NCBI GenBank assembly: GCA_022605405.1
Contig: JABYQQ010000023.1
Coordinates: forward strand, 186,001 to 250,000
Direction: 5' to 3'
Source: Earliella scabrosa
Lineage: Eukaryota; Basidiomycota; Agaricomycetes; Polyporales; Polyporaceae
Length of the DNA: 64,000 nucleotides
In this document: positions 19,991 to 31,869 of the stretch, one piece after another
How the letters are laid out: every line of letters begins with the position of its first letter
Numbering within the stretch: position 1 is the stretch's first letter
Position numbers and translations under genes: made by a program
The notes under the pieces: generated by a model
What the model saw: only the letters and a program-made list of their open reading frames with translations
The model's database searches: none
Told to the model about the DNA's origin: nothing

Positions 19991-21947
19991 GTGCTGTACA
20001 TGCTGTATGCGTCTGCTTTCTTACCTGAGCTCATTCGACGTGTCCTGCGGTATCGGCAGGCCACTGGCAGTCATGCACGCATACAGGAGCTCGGAGACAC
20101 GCCCTTACTAAGTGGCGAAGCGAGATCTACAGGAGCCATCCGGATGCGGGAGACAGCCCGGCTACACATAGCACGTCGAGCGAACCGCGTGTAGTTCTCC
20201 TTCACTCACTCACGCTCGCTCGAGCACGCTCCCATCGCACGCCTCCCACTCGGACGCGCCACATACAATCCCGCGTCCAGGGCACTCGGACCGTCTTCGC
20301 CGCGTCCATCCTGCTCCGCGTCGACGTAGGCTAGCACATGGTTCGGTTGATAGCAAGCGGACACACGTCAGGAAGAAGCAGTGCGTCCATCGCCCGGGAC
20401 TGTGTTCGGCTCTGCCGCAGGGGGCGATCGTCGCGCTCCTCCCGTTCAACGACGGTGGTCCTTCGCGCAGTGAGGTGGAGGACGGATGGGGTCTTGGTGC
20501 GGAATGCCATCGCTGCACGATGGGGTACATGCAACTCTGGCGTGGGTTTTGGCGTAACAGAGGACCGCGGACCACCGACTTGACTTCGCTCGCCGTCTGC
20601 CATCTTCCGAGTGCCTTCCTCGACGGCCGATGGTGCGCCGAAGAACGTCGCCGTATCGGTCGGACGATAGCCAGCTGGTCGAGACAGGCCGTGTACAGGG
20701 GACGGGCGTCGAGTCCAAGACGAACGGGTTTCGTTGGATGGACTATCCGTATGCAGCGTGGGTGTATGCGGTTTGCGGTGGCTGGTCGTCTACAGGGTAC
20801 GGGTCCGGTAATCTGCTGCGTATGCGACAAGGCCAGCGGACGTCAGGCACGCGATGACTTTGGTCCGACTCTGGCACGCTTCGGCAGTCGATCAGGAACC
20901 TCTGACAGAAGATGCAGAGGTCGACGTCGACACTAGCGAGCTCGATCTGTGTGTCGAGGAGACGTTCACGCTCGTCCAGCGACGATCCCGCCGAAGAGCC
21001 CGCTCGTTTCTTCGGATCCGTGCAGAACCCGCAAACCCCTTCAGGTGAGTCGGTAATCTGCGATTAACCCACGCATGCATGCGCATGATATGCCAGACAG
21101 TACTTCACGGAGCGATGATAGCGTATCCTCCAGATCGGATGGCTGTGAGCCGCAGAGACAGCCCGGCACGTACGAGGTTGAGGACGCACTTTGCGATGCT
21201 GCTATGTGTAAGCTTTCGAGGCCTTGCCAGACCCGAGTTGGAGCAGCCCATGCGCTCGGAACAAGAATCGACAGCCTGCCGTGGCTCGCCGTTCCTTCGA
21301 TGCGGTGTAATGTGCAAGACAATTACGAGACCTCCCGTTACCTCGAGGACAGACCGTTGCGAGCCCGACGAGAACGGTCAGAAATCCCAGCGGCAGTCGA
21401 AATCCAATCCTGCAGGCGTCGGGACACGTTCGACACCCGAGCTTGCAGTAACCGGCTTCCCAGATGGCAGGTAAATGGCTGGACGGTCAGACAATTTCCA
21501 AAGCTTTAGCGACGCGTTCAAACAGCGCATGTACATACCGTACCTGCCACCCTCTCGGAACTCATCGCGGCACCGCATACCGCAGCATCATGCACCAGCC
21601 TCAGTCATGGACACCGCTCGAAACTTGACAGTGTTCTGAGACCTGCCGATGCGCGACGGGGTTGAGACTCGGGGAGACGATGGAGGGACGGTACACGCTT
21701 GCACGTCGCACCCGCGTCGATTCCGACCTGCGTGTCATTGAGGCTCATCCTCCGCATCAAGGACAGCTCGATGTTTTGTCTCGAGACGGCCAACGCCCCG
21801 CACCCACTCTAGTCCATTGTGCGATCTGCCTGCACTCGTCCAAGACTGCCAGAACAACAACAGGTGCAGCCCTTCTCATCCCTAACACCCACCCGCACAC
21901 ACCTAACCGAATCTCGAGAAGCAATCGCGGACGAGGTTTACGCACCC
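19991..21947 (+). repeat. Mosaic block S, copy 1 (upstream of LC8 pseudogene 1)
   Basis: Colinear with 35700-37770 and 49040-51061. Landmarks are TTCGGCTCTGCCGCAGG (20406), GCGCAGTGAGGTGGAGGACG (20465), CCATCTTCCGAGTGCC (20600) and the exon-like end at 21040 (CTTCAG then GTGAGTCGG). On the minus strand, peptides such as LCIFCQRFLIDCRSVPESDQ recur in all three copies with changes, so part may descend from a coding gene. No intact frame. Confidence 0.55.
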
Positions 21948-22411
21948 ATGGGCTCGGACTCGAGCTCGCTTGCCCAGGACACCGTGACCAACGATGCGGG
22001 CCCGAAAGGGATTGTCACAAACGTCGACTTGAGCGAGGAGCTGGTCGACATTGCCTCCGCCATGCTCGAGAGGTACGACATCGAGAATGACATCGCCGCG
22101 CAGATCAGAACGGAGTACGACAAGCCTGTGCGACATGGGCCCACCTGACACGTCCTCGTAGACGGGAACTTTAGCTCCTACGTTACTCATGGTGCGTCCG
22201 ATCTGCTTTACGCCTCATAGTCTCCCCCGTATTCCTGCATGGACACGGCTGCGTCCGAGTTGCGAGCGCGGCTACGAGGACCCCTTCCCTCTCCATCCAC
22301 CCATTCACCCGTCACTGGGACTCGGCAGCTATACTGATCTTTGCTATCACAGACGAGTCAGTTGATCTACTTCTACATCGAATTCCTCGCCATCCTGATC
22401 TGGAAGTCATG
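21948..22411 (+). pseudogene. Dynein light chain LC8-like pseudogene 1
   Basis: Exon 1 (from ATG 21948) reads TNVDLSEELVDIASAMLERY, DIENDIAAQIRTEYDK, then RHGPT, TGA at 22146-22148, HVLVDGNFSSYVTH. Known LC8 proteins read ..[45 protein letters not shown], so the TGA replaces the conserved Trp codon. After an intron from 22192 the last exon encodes LIYFYIEFLAILIWKS, ending at TGA 22409-22411, matching the LC8 C-terminal strand. The acceptor is also damaged: CTATCACAG here against CTATCAGAG in the other copies. LC8 is a small homodimeric hub that binds dynein intermediate chain and many partners. Intron retention shows DNA-level duplication, not retroposition. Confidence 0.85.
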
Positions 22412-23359
22412 AGCTGTCCCAGCGTGCTCTTCCCTACTCATCGGGCTGCTGGAGGGTCGGAGCGGCGGCGGAGGAGCGATTGAGGCGTTCGCGCTTGGTT
22501 TGCATACCATGCCCATGTAGCTATCCCCCAGTCCCCTCGCGCCGGACCCGATCATCATCGTTATATCTCTTGCTTTCTGTTGCAGTGCAATCGTCCATGT
22601 CCGACTCGCTCTCGCACCTGCTCTCAGTGTCAGAACTGTGACCATGCTCGTGCGACGAGGTGCAGTGCTCCGCGCAGGGCATACACATCGCTTGCCAGGG
22701 CATCGTGAACGTCGGCAGGTCTGCAACCTATCCAACAGTGCTCTACATCGCTTGCTCATCCAATGCCGAACTAGACACAAGGCTTACGCGTTGCAACGAA
22801 GGTCCCACCGCCTGTTCTACTCCCGGATGTCGCTATGCCGAAAACACGGCAAGACGATTGCAATTTGCGGAGTACTCTCAGGTCATATATCTCGCTCATA
22901 GTATATACCTCCCTGGACCTTCGGCCACGCGCTTTGCGACCGAGGTCGCGTTCACGGTGGATGTTTGTCCCTAAGCACTATCTCCTAGAGATAATGGGTT
23001 GCTCAGGCTTTCTGCATCGTACTGTATCTGAACGTCTGAACGGGCGGGATCAATTAGTACGCCGGCACCCTCAGTCTCGTCGTCTGTCCATGTATCTAAC
23101 AAATCAGTGATGGCTCAACACTTTGTGGGAAGGATGTCATCATATGAAACTCGTGGATGAGATGCCAGTGCGCATCCTGTCCACTGAGAGTCCGGAACAG
23201 GATGCAAACGTCATTGAGGACTACGAGTACTGTGTTGAACGCATGAAGTCCAGGGGACGCATAATCTCCCTGTGGACGACGCTCGCATGCCAAGTTTCAC
23301 AAATCACAAACCGCAGTCTTGCTATTCATTCAGTAAGTGCAAATAATCCCTATAGCCTG
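22412..23359. repeat. Spacer between LC8 pseudogene 1 and NLR copy 2 (paralogous to 38252-39203)
   Basis: Landmarks shared with the second spacer include GGGTTGCTCAGGCTTT (22996), GGGCGGGATCAATTA (23042) and CCCTCAGTCTCGTCGTCT (23069). It contains the 3' flank of the NLR gene. No ORF is conserved between the two copies. Confidence 0.55.
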
Positions 23360-25916
23360 CTACTGTACTACTCCGCGCGGCTGTACAAACTGCTGACTGA
23401 TGGCCCAACAGAACACCTTGAATACATTAGTTGGAATCCGATCAAATCTCTCCGCCATCTCAATCATCTCCGCAGACTGCACCGATGTCGAGAGGCCCCG
23501 ATGGTATGCACAATAATCGTCCACATACCAGTACAGGGCTCTGACAGAATGCTCAGATTCGTCAACTTTCTTTCCCCGCAGCTTCTTCCTCAGCTGGTCC
23601 TGTAAATCCTCATCTTCAAGCTTGTGTAGTTCCAGCATCTCAGAGCTCTCTTCTAGCAGCTCCGGCATGTATTTCTCCACATAATACAACCCAAGACGCA
23701 TGCATCCGAGCGCGAGTGTCGCGTGCGCCTGGGCAGCATCAACGTGGAACTCGGGCCGAGGAAGCGCCTTCGTCTTCTCGGGGTCGAGGAGGAAGTCGCG
23801 GAAGGTGGTGTGCATGATCAAAAACCAGGGATCGTCCTCGTTCGAGTTCCACAATACGACAGCCTGTAGTTGGAGTAGGATGGACAGGGAATCTTTGCAT
23901 GAGATATCAGTCAGAACCTCAAGCCTCCGTAGTCGTATCAAATCTCGCCATACTGCAACGACCCCAAGTACTAGCGGAATCCTCTCGTGCAAGTCGGGAG
24001 ACATTGTCTGCTTGGGGAAGGCAGTCTCTAAGATGGTGAGATAGAGTTGTTCGAGGTGGGGGAGTGAGATTCCGGTGCTGCTGTCATCCGACAGAAGACG
24101 GTTCAGAGTCCGGTCAAGGGCCAGGGTTCCGAATTTGCCTTGTCCGACGAGGAACTCCGCCGCCGTGCTTGCATAGACAAATACACCCTGGGAGCGCTCG
24201 ACGAGCCGCTCGAGGATTGTTGGATCTGAGTTGGACCAAGTGAGCGTTGTAGGATGCTTGGTTAACTTCTCACGTATCACGGCTTTGATGTCGCTATTGA
24301 TCGTGTCCCACTCGCCGATGTCATTGAATGTGCGCCTCGATACGAAGCTCAGACTGTCTAGAGTTCTTCGAATGGGCTCCGGCTCAGGACGTGAGGTGAG
24401 AAAGATGCGAAGGGGAGAGGTGGGATCCTCGGCACAAGAGAGAAGAAGCTGCAGGAGTTCGGGGATGGTCTCCGGGTTGTCGGAAGTGCACTCGTCTAAT
24501 GCATCGACGACGATGAAAATCAAAGGGTATGATCCGGAGTTTGCAAGCTCGAGGAGCGGAGCCCGCACCAATTCTTTACATGCCAGCTCCATATGCTGTT
24601 GCACTGCTCCAGCTCCGTCGTTCTGATGCTTGCGGGCTGCAGATACGATGAGATCGTGGAACGTGTCTGCCTGCAAGGTAGCGAGCTGGAAGGCGATGGA
24701 ATTGAAGAATGAACCGTACGAGTTGGGCCCCTGAAGACCGCGGGTGAAGAAGAATGACGCTCCCAGGACACCTTTCGAGTCGAGATGTTGACAGAACTCG
24801 GACGCAATCGTGGACTTGCCCATCCCAGCAGCCCCAATGAGCGCGAAGACCCGTTCCTCGGCACCGGCTTTGCTGCTTTTCTCGGCCCAGGCATAGAGGT
24901 TCTTCATGACATTCTCCCGAGTTCCTTCGAGATACTGCGCCTTGACCTCGTTGTTTCTGGCGCGGTACGGTGCGTTCTCTAGAGGATGGAGCCCTTGAAG
25001 GACCGTCTTATCGGCTATATGTTGTTGTCAGTGAACGTGATCCATCTCGGGTCGCAGGCCGTATAATACTAACCTTCGCTCTATAGGGAATATTGAGCAC
25101 GTGTTCGAGTGCCAATGACTACTATAAAGTACATACCATGACCGCTCGCAGTGTCTCTTGTGTGACCAACTCAACGGTGATTGTTCCCTGAAGCTATGCA
25201 TGGCCATATATGTCAATGTTGCTTGTACACGGCGATGAAGACCCCAGCTCAAAACCGTACCTGGAAGTTCTGACGTGCATCATCGATCCTCTTTGTCATG
25301 TTGGCGATTTTCTCCGTGATAAGGTCACTCTGCATGAAGCGGGACCAAGTAGATTGCTTAGAAAGCCCATCCGCTTCTGACAGCACTTTCTTGAGTGTCC
25401 TAGACGAGTGAGTTAAGCATCGATCCCAGACACAAACTGACGTTCAGCTGCAATCACTCACTGCGTCAGCGTTTGGATGCGTTTGGCGAGTGTCGACTCT
25501 GTGTCTCTGCTGAGGTTTGCTCTGACAGTCCGGAGATCCGACGATCCGACGGACAGCACGTTGATTCTCACATGAACCGCATCTGCAACACCACAGATGG
25601 CTGCCTTCACTGCTTGGACCTGCTGGCACAGGCCTATCAAGGCATCGGAGTTGGACCTTGTAGCCTAGTGACCAGCTGGTTGATATCATTGCAGGCCACA
25701 AGACGAATGAACGCTTACTTGTACTTTCTTCACAATCTGCACAAGTATTCCTACAACCGCTGACAATCCTGGGACAGGCGCGAGGTCGACAAGATCACCT
25801 CCAGCCTCTAGAACAGTGACAGTGACATTCAGTGCCGTATTCACGGTGTCACCGCTGATGAGCATGGGGTGGATGTTTGGCCTTCGGTCAACCGCATTCA
25901 CTGCCGGAGGAGACAT
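23360..25916 (-). CDS. NLR-type STAND NTPase (NACHT), copy 2, 752 aa
   Basis: Exons (minus): 25916-25719, 25664-25462, 25399-25261, 25193-25137, microexon 25080-25074, 25014-23360; 2259 nt in phase. Exons 2-5 have the same lengths as in copy 1 (203, 139, 57 and 7 nt). The N-terminal module reads TALNVTVTVLEAGGDLVDLA, then PVPGLSAVVGILVQIVKKVQ. Walker A is GAAGMGKST at 262-270, followed by IFIVVDALDEC and IFLTSRPEPEP. The last 120 residues before the tail (from HTTFRDFLLDPEK to SVQSAEMIE) are almost identical to copy 3 at DNA level, while the stretch just upstream is strongly diverged. The tail CWAISQQFVQPRGVVQ is private. It lies tail-to-tail with the LC8 pseudogene ending at 22411. Confidence 0.9.
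25074..25080 (-). other. 7-nt microexon of NLR copy 2
   Basis: AGCGAAG sits between acceptor CCCTATAG and donor GTTAGT, adding S-E and the first base of Ala before ADKTVLQGL. It is identical in sequence to the microexon of copy 3. Confidence 0.88.
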
Positions 25917-25980
25917 GGTAGACTCAAGCAAAATGATTGAAGTTCTGCACTGCTGGGGTTGTTGCGCTAGTGAGAGTTTC

Positions 25981-26030
25981 AGGAGAGGAGCAGAGAGGAG
26001 CAGAGAGGAGCAGAGAGGAGCAGAGAGGGG
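25981..26030 (+). repeat. 10-bp tandem repeat in the NLR copy 2 upstream region
   Basis: About 4.5 units of GAGAGGAGCA lie 65-114 bp upstream of the NLR start codon. Neither paralogue has it. It is purine-rich on the plus strand and therefore a polypyrimidine tract in the direction of NLR transcription. Confidence 0.8.
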
Positions 26031-26084
26031 GACGAGGAGCCAACACAAGCCAGGCGGCGGAGGGGCGGTGGGGATGAGGCGTTC

Positions 26085-26097
26085 GTCCACCACGTTG
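26085..26097 (-). promoter_or_regulatory. Conserved 13-bp element upstream of NLR copy 2
   Basis: CAACGTGGTGGAC on the minus strand, 169 bp before the ATG at 25916; identical to the elements upstream of copies 1 and 3. Here and in copy 3 it sits inside a longer conserved piece (CGTCCACCACGTTGC, then GACAGTCGTG). Confidence 0.5.
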
Positions 26098-26249
26098 CGA
26101 CAGTCGTGGAACACTTGCGGACACACTGACATCGAAGCGCATACTGCGGCTTCGGGCATAGGCCCGAGTGACGCCCGCACGAACGAGAACCACAGCCCAA
26201 CTGAGCGCAAGAGGTCGATTACTGGCAGGAGCTCAAGTGACCAGAGCAA

Positions 26250-27395
26250 TAATATGCTCTAGACGAGGTAGATATACACCACTCATGGAAGTGACAGCGA
26301 GATCGGTACACGGGGTTCACGACGACCAATACCTCCCTGACACCTTAGATACGTCTTCGCAGCGTGTAACTATTGTGCCTCCTGCAGCCAGTCCGCTACT
26401 TGAGCTTCTGTCACCTGCAAAGATCAACGATACACATCAGCATCTCGACATCCTCCAGAGTGCCCACAGCAGGGCAATGAAAGTACTCACGACGATTGTC
26501 AAAATCATCGAGTCCTGTACTGTGGAGTACATGCAGTCGAGGAGCGGTTCACGCACCGTCAATTAGGCGGTGTATGTCAGCTGTTCAGTTCAATTGACCT
26601 GCGATAGGCACTCAGAGATCTCGCGATGAGGAGTCCACCTCTGAGCAGTTACGCTGTCGAGACTACGGCACGCGGTACGTACAAGATTGTTTCGACAAAA
26701 GACCCTTGAGCAGTGGCGAGCACCGACACATCTAGTAGAGCTCTTCATCTCTAAGCCTAAGATGTCTCCCAGCACGCGTCATATTATGCAGCATGCCACC
26801 ATCAGTATTAGTAGTAAATGTCGGAAGCCGCAGTCCACGTACCTATAAGAGTCGTAGGCCGCCCGGGTATTGACAACGTATGCGGGGAAGTCAGCGCGAG
26901 ACGGGCTGCTGCAGATCAGAGCAACAAAGCATACGTGACATCCTGGACCCAAATGATACGGTGTCGTCCATCAAGGATTGCCTGTCTTGAACGGCCTGCA
27001 ATGTGAAACATGCGCATGCGAGATGCCAGTGGGAGATGGACGGGAACAGGACCAGACTTGCTTGGAACTGCATTCGAGAACAAAACGTACCTTCGAGCAG
27101 TCTAAAGGATACAAACACTACCCCAATTCTTCTTGCATTAGTTCTCGCTGGCCTTCGATACTCCATCGGGAGTCAGGACGGGGAGGTCGGGAAGGATGTG
27201 AACGGGTGAGACACTGACAGCGAGGCTTACTAGAGTCAAGCGGAGATAGCGTCGAGGTGGGATAGATAGCGCGGGTGCATGGACACAGTATAGCCACTGG
27301 ACATAGCGCACTAGGAGATGAGGGAGGCCTGAGGCGGGCAGAGACCAGCACTTGCATGAGAGACCCAGAGTACTGAGAGCAGGACTCGCTTGCCA
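26250..27395 (+). repeat. Mosaic block P2, copy 1 (paralogous to about 43180-43750)
   Basis: The part from 26980 matches 43350-43560 (TGCATTCGAGAACAAAACGT against TGTATTCGAGAAGGAAACGT; TCTCGCTGGCCTTC at 27143 and 43498). It occupies the position that block P holds after NLR copy 1 but is a different sequence. The first 700 bases have no clear partner. No gene seen. Confidence 0.45.
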
Positions 27396-29640
27396 AGGAG
27401 CGAGTAGGAATGGCCCGGGCCGGACAAGCCGGCCTTGTGCTGCTGTGGGCGTCTCTGTCTGTTCCGCCTCCTGGATCCAGCCTTCAAAGCTTCAACATTT
27501 CGCTCTTGCTTCTGTACAACTGCTCGTCAAGTTCTTATCCGCGGCTGCATCCCTCGAATACCCACAAACTCGGACTCGCCTCCTCGACCTCCCTGCCACT
27601 CTACTGGCCTTTTGTAATCCTCCTACCCGCTCGCTCCAGAAGTACTTCAAGTTGTCATGGACATGCAACGATGCCCTACGCCGTCCTCGTCCCTGCATGC
27701 ATGAGTCCCTCTCCTGTTGAGGCTGCGCAGACGCGTCTCCACCTGCTCGTGCGTGGTCGTGGCGCTTGTGCGCTCTCGTTCTTGGACCACCGCAGACCGA
27801 TCGCTTGCCGGAACTTTGAGCTGGGAACCCTAGAAGAAGGCGAGATGGAGACGGATGTGCATGCGTGTGCTGATCGAGGAATGGTCAAGGTGGACGGATA
27901 CTTATCCGAAGGTACGTGGTCCTGCATCTCTGCGCATGTGCCTGAAGCGACGAGGGTTCGATTGTCTTCAGCCCCTACGTACCTTGCTCTAAACACAAGA
28001 TCCTCGTACGGAACACACAGCGTTGCACGAGCGCGAGGTGAGACGCAGGACGAGCGGGCTGCCTCCGACGTGTGCCCGTACATCTTCTCCCGCCTTCTCT
28101 CTCGCGCTCTCCGCAATCAGAGACCTTAGCGAGCGGACAAGTCACAACCCAAATCCCATATGAACCATCCACGCCGCCTACAGCCCAGCTGAGCAAAACC
28201 CCGGGGCCCATGCATGTCAACCATTGCGTGGAACCCCGCTCAGTCCCAAGTCTCCCTCATGGACCCGCTCCGCGAGCACAGTCGCCTCAAGTGTCCATCT
28301 CCATCCCTGTTCCCATCGATTCCGATCCGTGCACCACTCTCCGCACGCGACGAGCCCTCCGCCCTTCGTCGAGACCCGTTGCTTTCCGCGCTACGCGTCG
28401 CATACTCTTTTCAGGAGACCCCGCTATGGTGCGCTGTTTACCTCCATTCCGATTTGCACTGGTATTCATGCTCTCGCGCCCGTTCAGCAGTGACCACTTA
28501 CTCGCATATCATCGCTTCTGCATGACGACCACACGCACAAGTCCAGACCCTCCATGACTCGCATCGCGTCCACCCCACACATCACCGCCCGTCTCGCCGG
28601 TGGATTATCATCGCCGGAATGTCGTCTGCCTTCCCTCAGGCCTCAGTGCCGACAAACGTCGCACGGCGTCGCATCCGAGGGTCCGCGCCCTGTCAATGAT
28701 CAGCTCGAGTCTCCCCTTTCCCCATGCAACAGCCGATCGAAACCGTTCAGAACACATGAGTTGCTCCCACTTTTGTACGTCAACAACCGATCGTCGAGAC
28801 CAGGTATGATTCGCGCGCTCAGTTATCTGTCTCGAGCGGCAGTTCAGACGAGTGCTGATGTCCCCCTGTTTGGCAGTCCCATCCCGTCGGTTGACATGCT
28901 GCGTGAAGCCGTCCATCCGTTGAAATCTCAGCGGGTGCAATGCCCGTCCTTGTGTACACAAGAAACGGCCCTCGAGCAGGAGCTGCAGTATCCTTTCGCA
29001 ACTGCGAGCCTGAGGAGACGGGGATTGCGTAGAAGTGTGAGCCGTGTCGTTGTCATCGCGCTCGAGCGTCAGCTAACGAATGCACCCCGTGTCGCCCAGT
29101 CCTGGCGCGCCTGGTCGGAGGGTACGAGGAGCGGCGGATGACCGTACGATCATGCCACGGTGTACGGGTTCTACAGCGCATGGTGCTGCATGTCAGCTTT
29201 CCACACGCAAACATGAGCTCCGGTATGCAAAGCAAGGACGGCAAACACGCACCATGAACATCAGGTCGTTGTACGTCGGCGATGTCATCCGAGATCGAGC
29301 AAGAGCTCGTTCGACTAACTTGGTACTTGCTGCTCGGCGCGCGAAGACCTGGCCGTCGCGCGGATGAGCCTCCAGGTCACCCTCGCCGCAAGTTCCTCTT
29401 GCGCTCCGCATCGTCAACATCCCTCGACGAGGATGTCTGCCGTCGGTCGGCGGAGCTCCAGCTGCATCCGTCGCGACCCTGCTCGCTGCATGGCTTCGAA
29501 GTATCAGGCCTGGAGAAGATAGCGATAAGCATACAGCTGTGGTCCGCGCGGTGAGCTCGAGGTACGTATGTGCCTGTGCTCTTGCACTCTAACGACCGCA
29601 CTGCAAATCGTCACTAATCTGGTGTATCCTGACTTACAGG
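27396..29640 (+). repeat. Mosaic block R, copy 2
   Basis: It starts with the GC-rich anchor (GGCCCGGGCCGGACAAGCCG at 27413). The R landmarks then follow: GAGACCCCGCTATGG (28416, also in R4), CATCGCCGGAATGTCGTCTG (28609), and ACGATCGTCGAGACCAG-like 28790 with donor GTATG. The acceptor is TTTGGCAG at about 28879. The frame after that acceptor (DMLREAVHPLKSQRVQCPSL) has no recognisable homologue. Decayed, no complete gene. Confidence 0.55.
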
Positions 29641-31640
29641 AGTCAAGTGCTCACCTGAACGAAGGCTTTTGGGACGACACCAGGCTCAAGAGAGCGAGTT
29701 CGGCGCGCTGCATTCACTCGCCACTCGCCCAAACCGCACAGACCGCGTCGCCTTCAGGCCGGGACCGTCGAGGAGACATGTGCACGTCTACACCGACTTC
29801 GCTCAGGGAGCCGCGTGCGGGTCCAGTGGAGGCCGCGGGGGAGCGATCGTCGATGGGACTACAGCGCGCGGGCGCAGTCCTCTCTGTGCGGTACGCCCGC
29901 TTGCACGCTCTCCTCTAAGCCCACATGGGGGCTGAGCAGACAGCGGACAACACAGATGGCTGTGGGCGATCGCGACGGGCGGCGGACGGCAGCCCGTTAT
30001 ATCCGGAATCACCGGACCGGATCGAGGCATGCGTGGCCGCTGTGTTCACAGCGAGCGGACGCGCGTCCGCGAAGACCTCTGCCTGTCCCCGCCCGGGTCC
30101 TGTTCGGCTCCAGAGCAGCGCGCGAGGGCACAACTGTCGATGCGAGGCTCGAGTGGGCTGTCGACTGCGCCTGCCGATGGTCCGCTCCGCCGCGCTGTTC
30201 CTCTCGCCGGTCGTCGTCGGTGCGTGCGTCGGGCGTGTGTCGCGGGCGGTCGAGCGAGCGAACGTAGCGGGCCTTCCTCGTCCCCTGGAACTGCCCACTG
30301 GCCGTCCAGGTTCTCGTCGGAAGAAGACGTCAGCGCCGCCGTTGCCACGTTTGGCTCCACATCTGGCGCAGATGGCTGAGGAGAAATCGTCGCTGGGACG
30401 CCTGCAGCGCCTACTGTTTGACAGCTGCGGCTCGCTCCCTGTTCCAGCGAGCGGCGTCGTCGGTGCGCACCTCGGTTGCATGCCAAGCGGCAATCTGTGG
30501 GATGCACTGTGCCTCTTCACTGTACCATCGCAGCTCCCTAAGCGTGGCTTTCTCATCCGAACTCTCCGAACTCTCGCCACACGGATTCTCCTCGACCCTC
30601 GATCGCCTCTGGTTGGCTACTTGACTTTGTATATGCGTATAGACCCCAACATACTCGTTCTAGCTGCCACTAGCTAGCCTCCCTCCGATGTGTCGTTCAC
30701 CCTCTCACCCGTACGCTCGCTTCTCCGCCCGCCTGCCGTACATGGATCCGATCCCGTGCGCCAACATCGCATGGTCCATCTTGCACCACCCGTACCACTG
30801 GCATGCATCAGTGCGCATCCGTCGCGCGCATCGCATACACTACTACTACACCCGCTGCAGTATGAATGCAACCATTTAGACTGCCACGCGCGCGGGAGAT
30901 ATCGCCCAGTGCCTCTGGTCCTCGTCGATCGTTGCACCCCATCCACGCATGCCTGCGCGCTCCAGCTGCGGAATTCGTGCACAGCGCACTCGGTCCGTCT
31001 TGGCCGCCTCCCCACTCCGCTCGACGTCAGCTTCCGGAAAGCACAGTGGACAGTGAGCGGACGCGCGTAAAGGATACGTCACCGCTGTCGCGGCGCGGGG
31101 TCTTCCTCGGCTCTGGGATGGAAGACGAGGAGGCGATCATCGACAGCGGCGTGGCCATCGACCTCTGCTCAACGCGCTCTGCGCCCCGACCACTCCACAG
31201 ATCCAGTTGTTCACTCGCGCGGTCGGGTTCGGGGACGATCGGACGCCCGACGACGAGAAAGGAGGAGAGGGACGGGTTCGTAGCGTCCAAGCCGCTGCTC
31301 TATGGGTATATGCGGTTCCGGCGCGGAGTACGCACGGGATCGCAGACGAAGATATTGACGAGGAAGACCTGCAGCTGGGATCGCTCGCCGCCACACCGAT
31401 GGGGTGCTAGGGAAGGTCCGCGTACCGGGGTGGTCAAGTGGGCAAGGTAGAAGTCGTGTACAGGAGATGGCGGGCGTTCAAGTCCAAGACGAATGCGTTG
31501 CGCTGGAAGAACTACGACACGGGCGCAAATGCGTGCGATGGTTGGCAGCTGGTCGTCTAGAGGGTACGACACCGAGACGGTCGGTTGCGTGGCAGAGAGC
31601 GTATAAAGAACGAGGAGATATGGTGATGGGATGAACGGGC
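29641..31640 (+). repeat. Mosaic block T (mixture of Q-start and S-like pieces)
   Basis: 29900-30400 resembles the first 500 bases of blocks Q (for example GTAGCGGGCC with CTCGTCCCCTG at 30268, and GCTGAGGAGAAATCGTCGCT at 30378). 31050-31600 resembles block S (CTCGGCTCTGG at 31111, GGCTGGTCGTCT-like at 31546). Two TTCGGCTC-type modules occur (30108 and 31109). The 250-codon plus-strand ORF at 29925 and minus ORFs here are not conserved in the paralogous blocks and are treated as chance. Confidence 0.45.
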
Positions 31641-31869
31641 GATACTCGCACGCGAGGGGAGTCGAGCTGCGAAGGAAGAGCCAGAGCGACGTTGTAGTGG
31701 TCCCGGATCGTGTTCTAGTTGTGTAATACGGCGAGGATGCGGCAGGAGACAAACACGGTCGACGACGAACGACGACTGCCCAAGCGACAGCCCGAACAGC
31801 GCGAGAGATCGCGCTCGCTCTAGGCTATATTGGTTCCATCCAGCATCCCGCGACCTATTCCTGAACTCA
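31641..31869. other. Gap without recognised content
   Basis: I find no repeat partner, ORF or signal in this short stretch between blocks T and P. Confidence 0.3.

Noticed and set aside
29925..30677. 250-codon plus ORF in block T
   Set aside because: GC-rich debris; paralogous stretches at 15000, 17100 and 46200 do not keep this frame.
31425..31500. tRNA-like A and B boxes (TGGTCAAGTGG ... GTTCAAGTCC)
   Set aside because: No acceptor or T-stem pairing can be formed, and the paralogous S blocks show the motif drifting freely.
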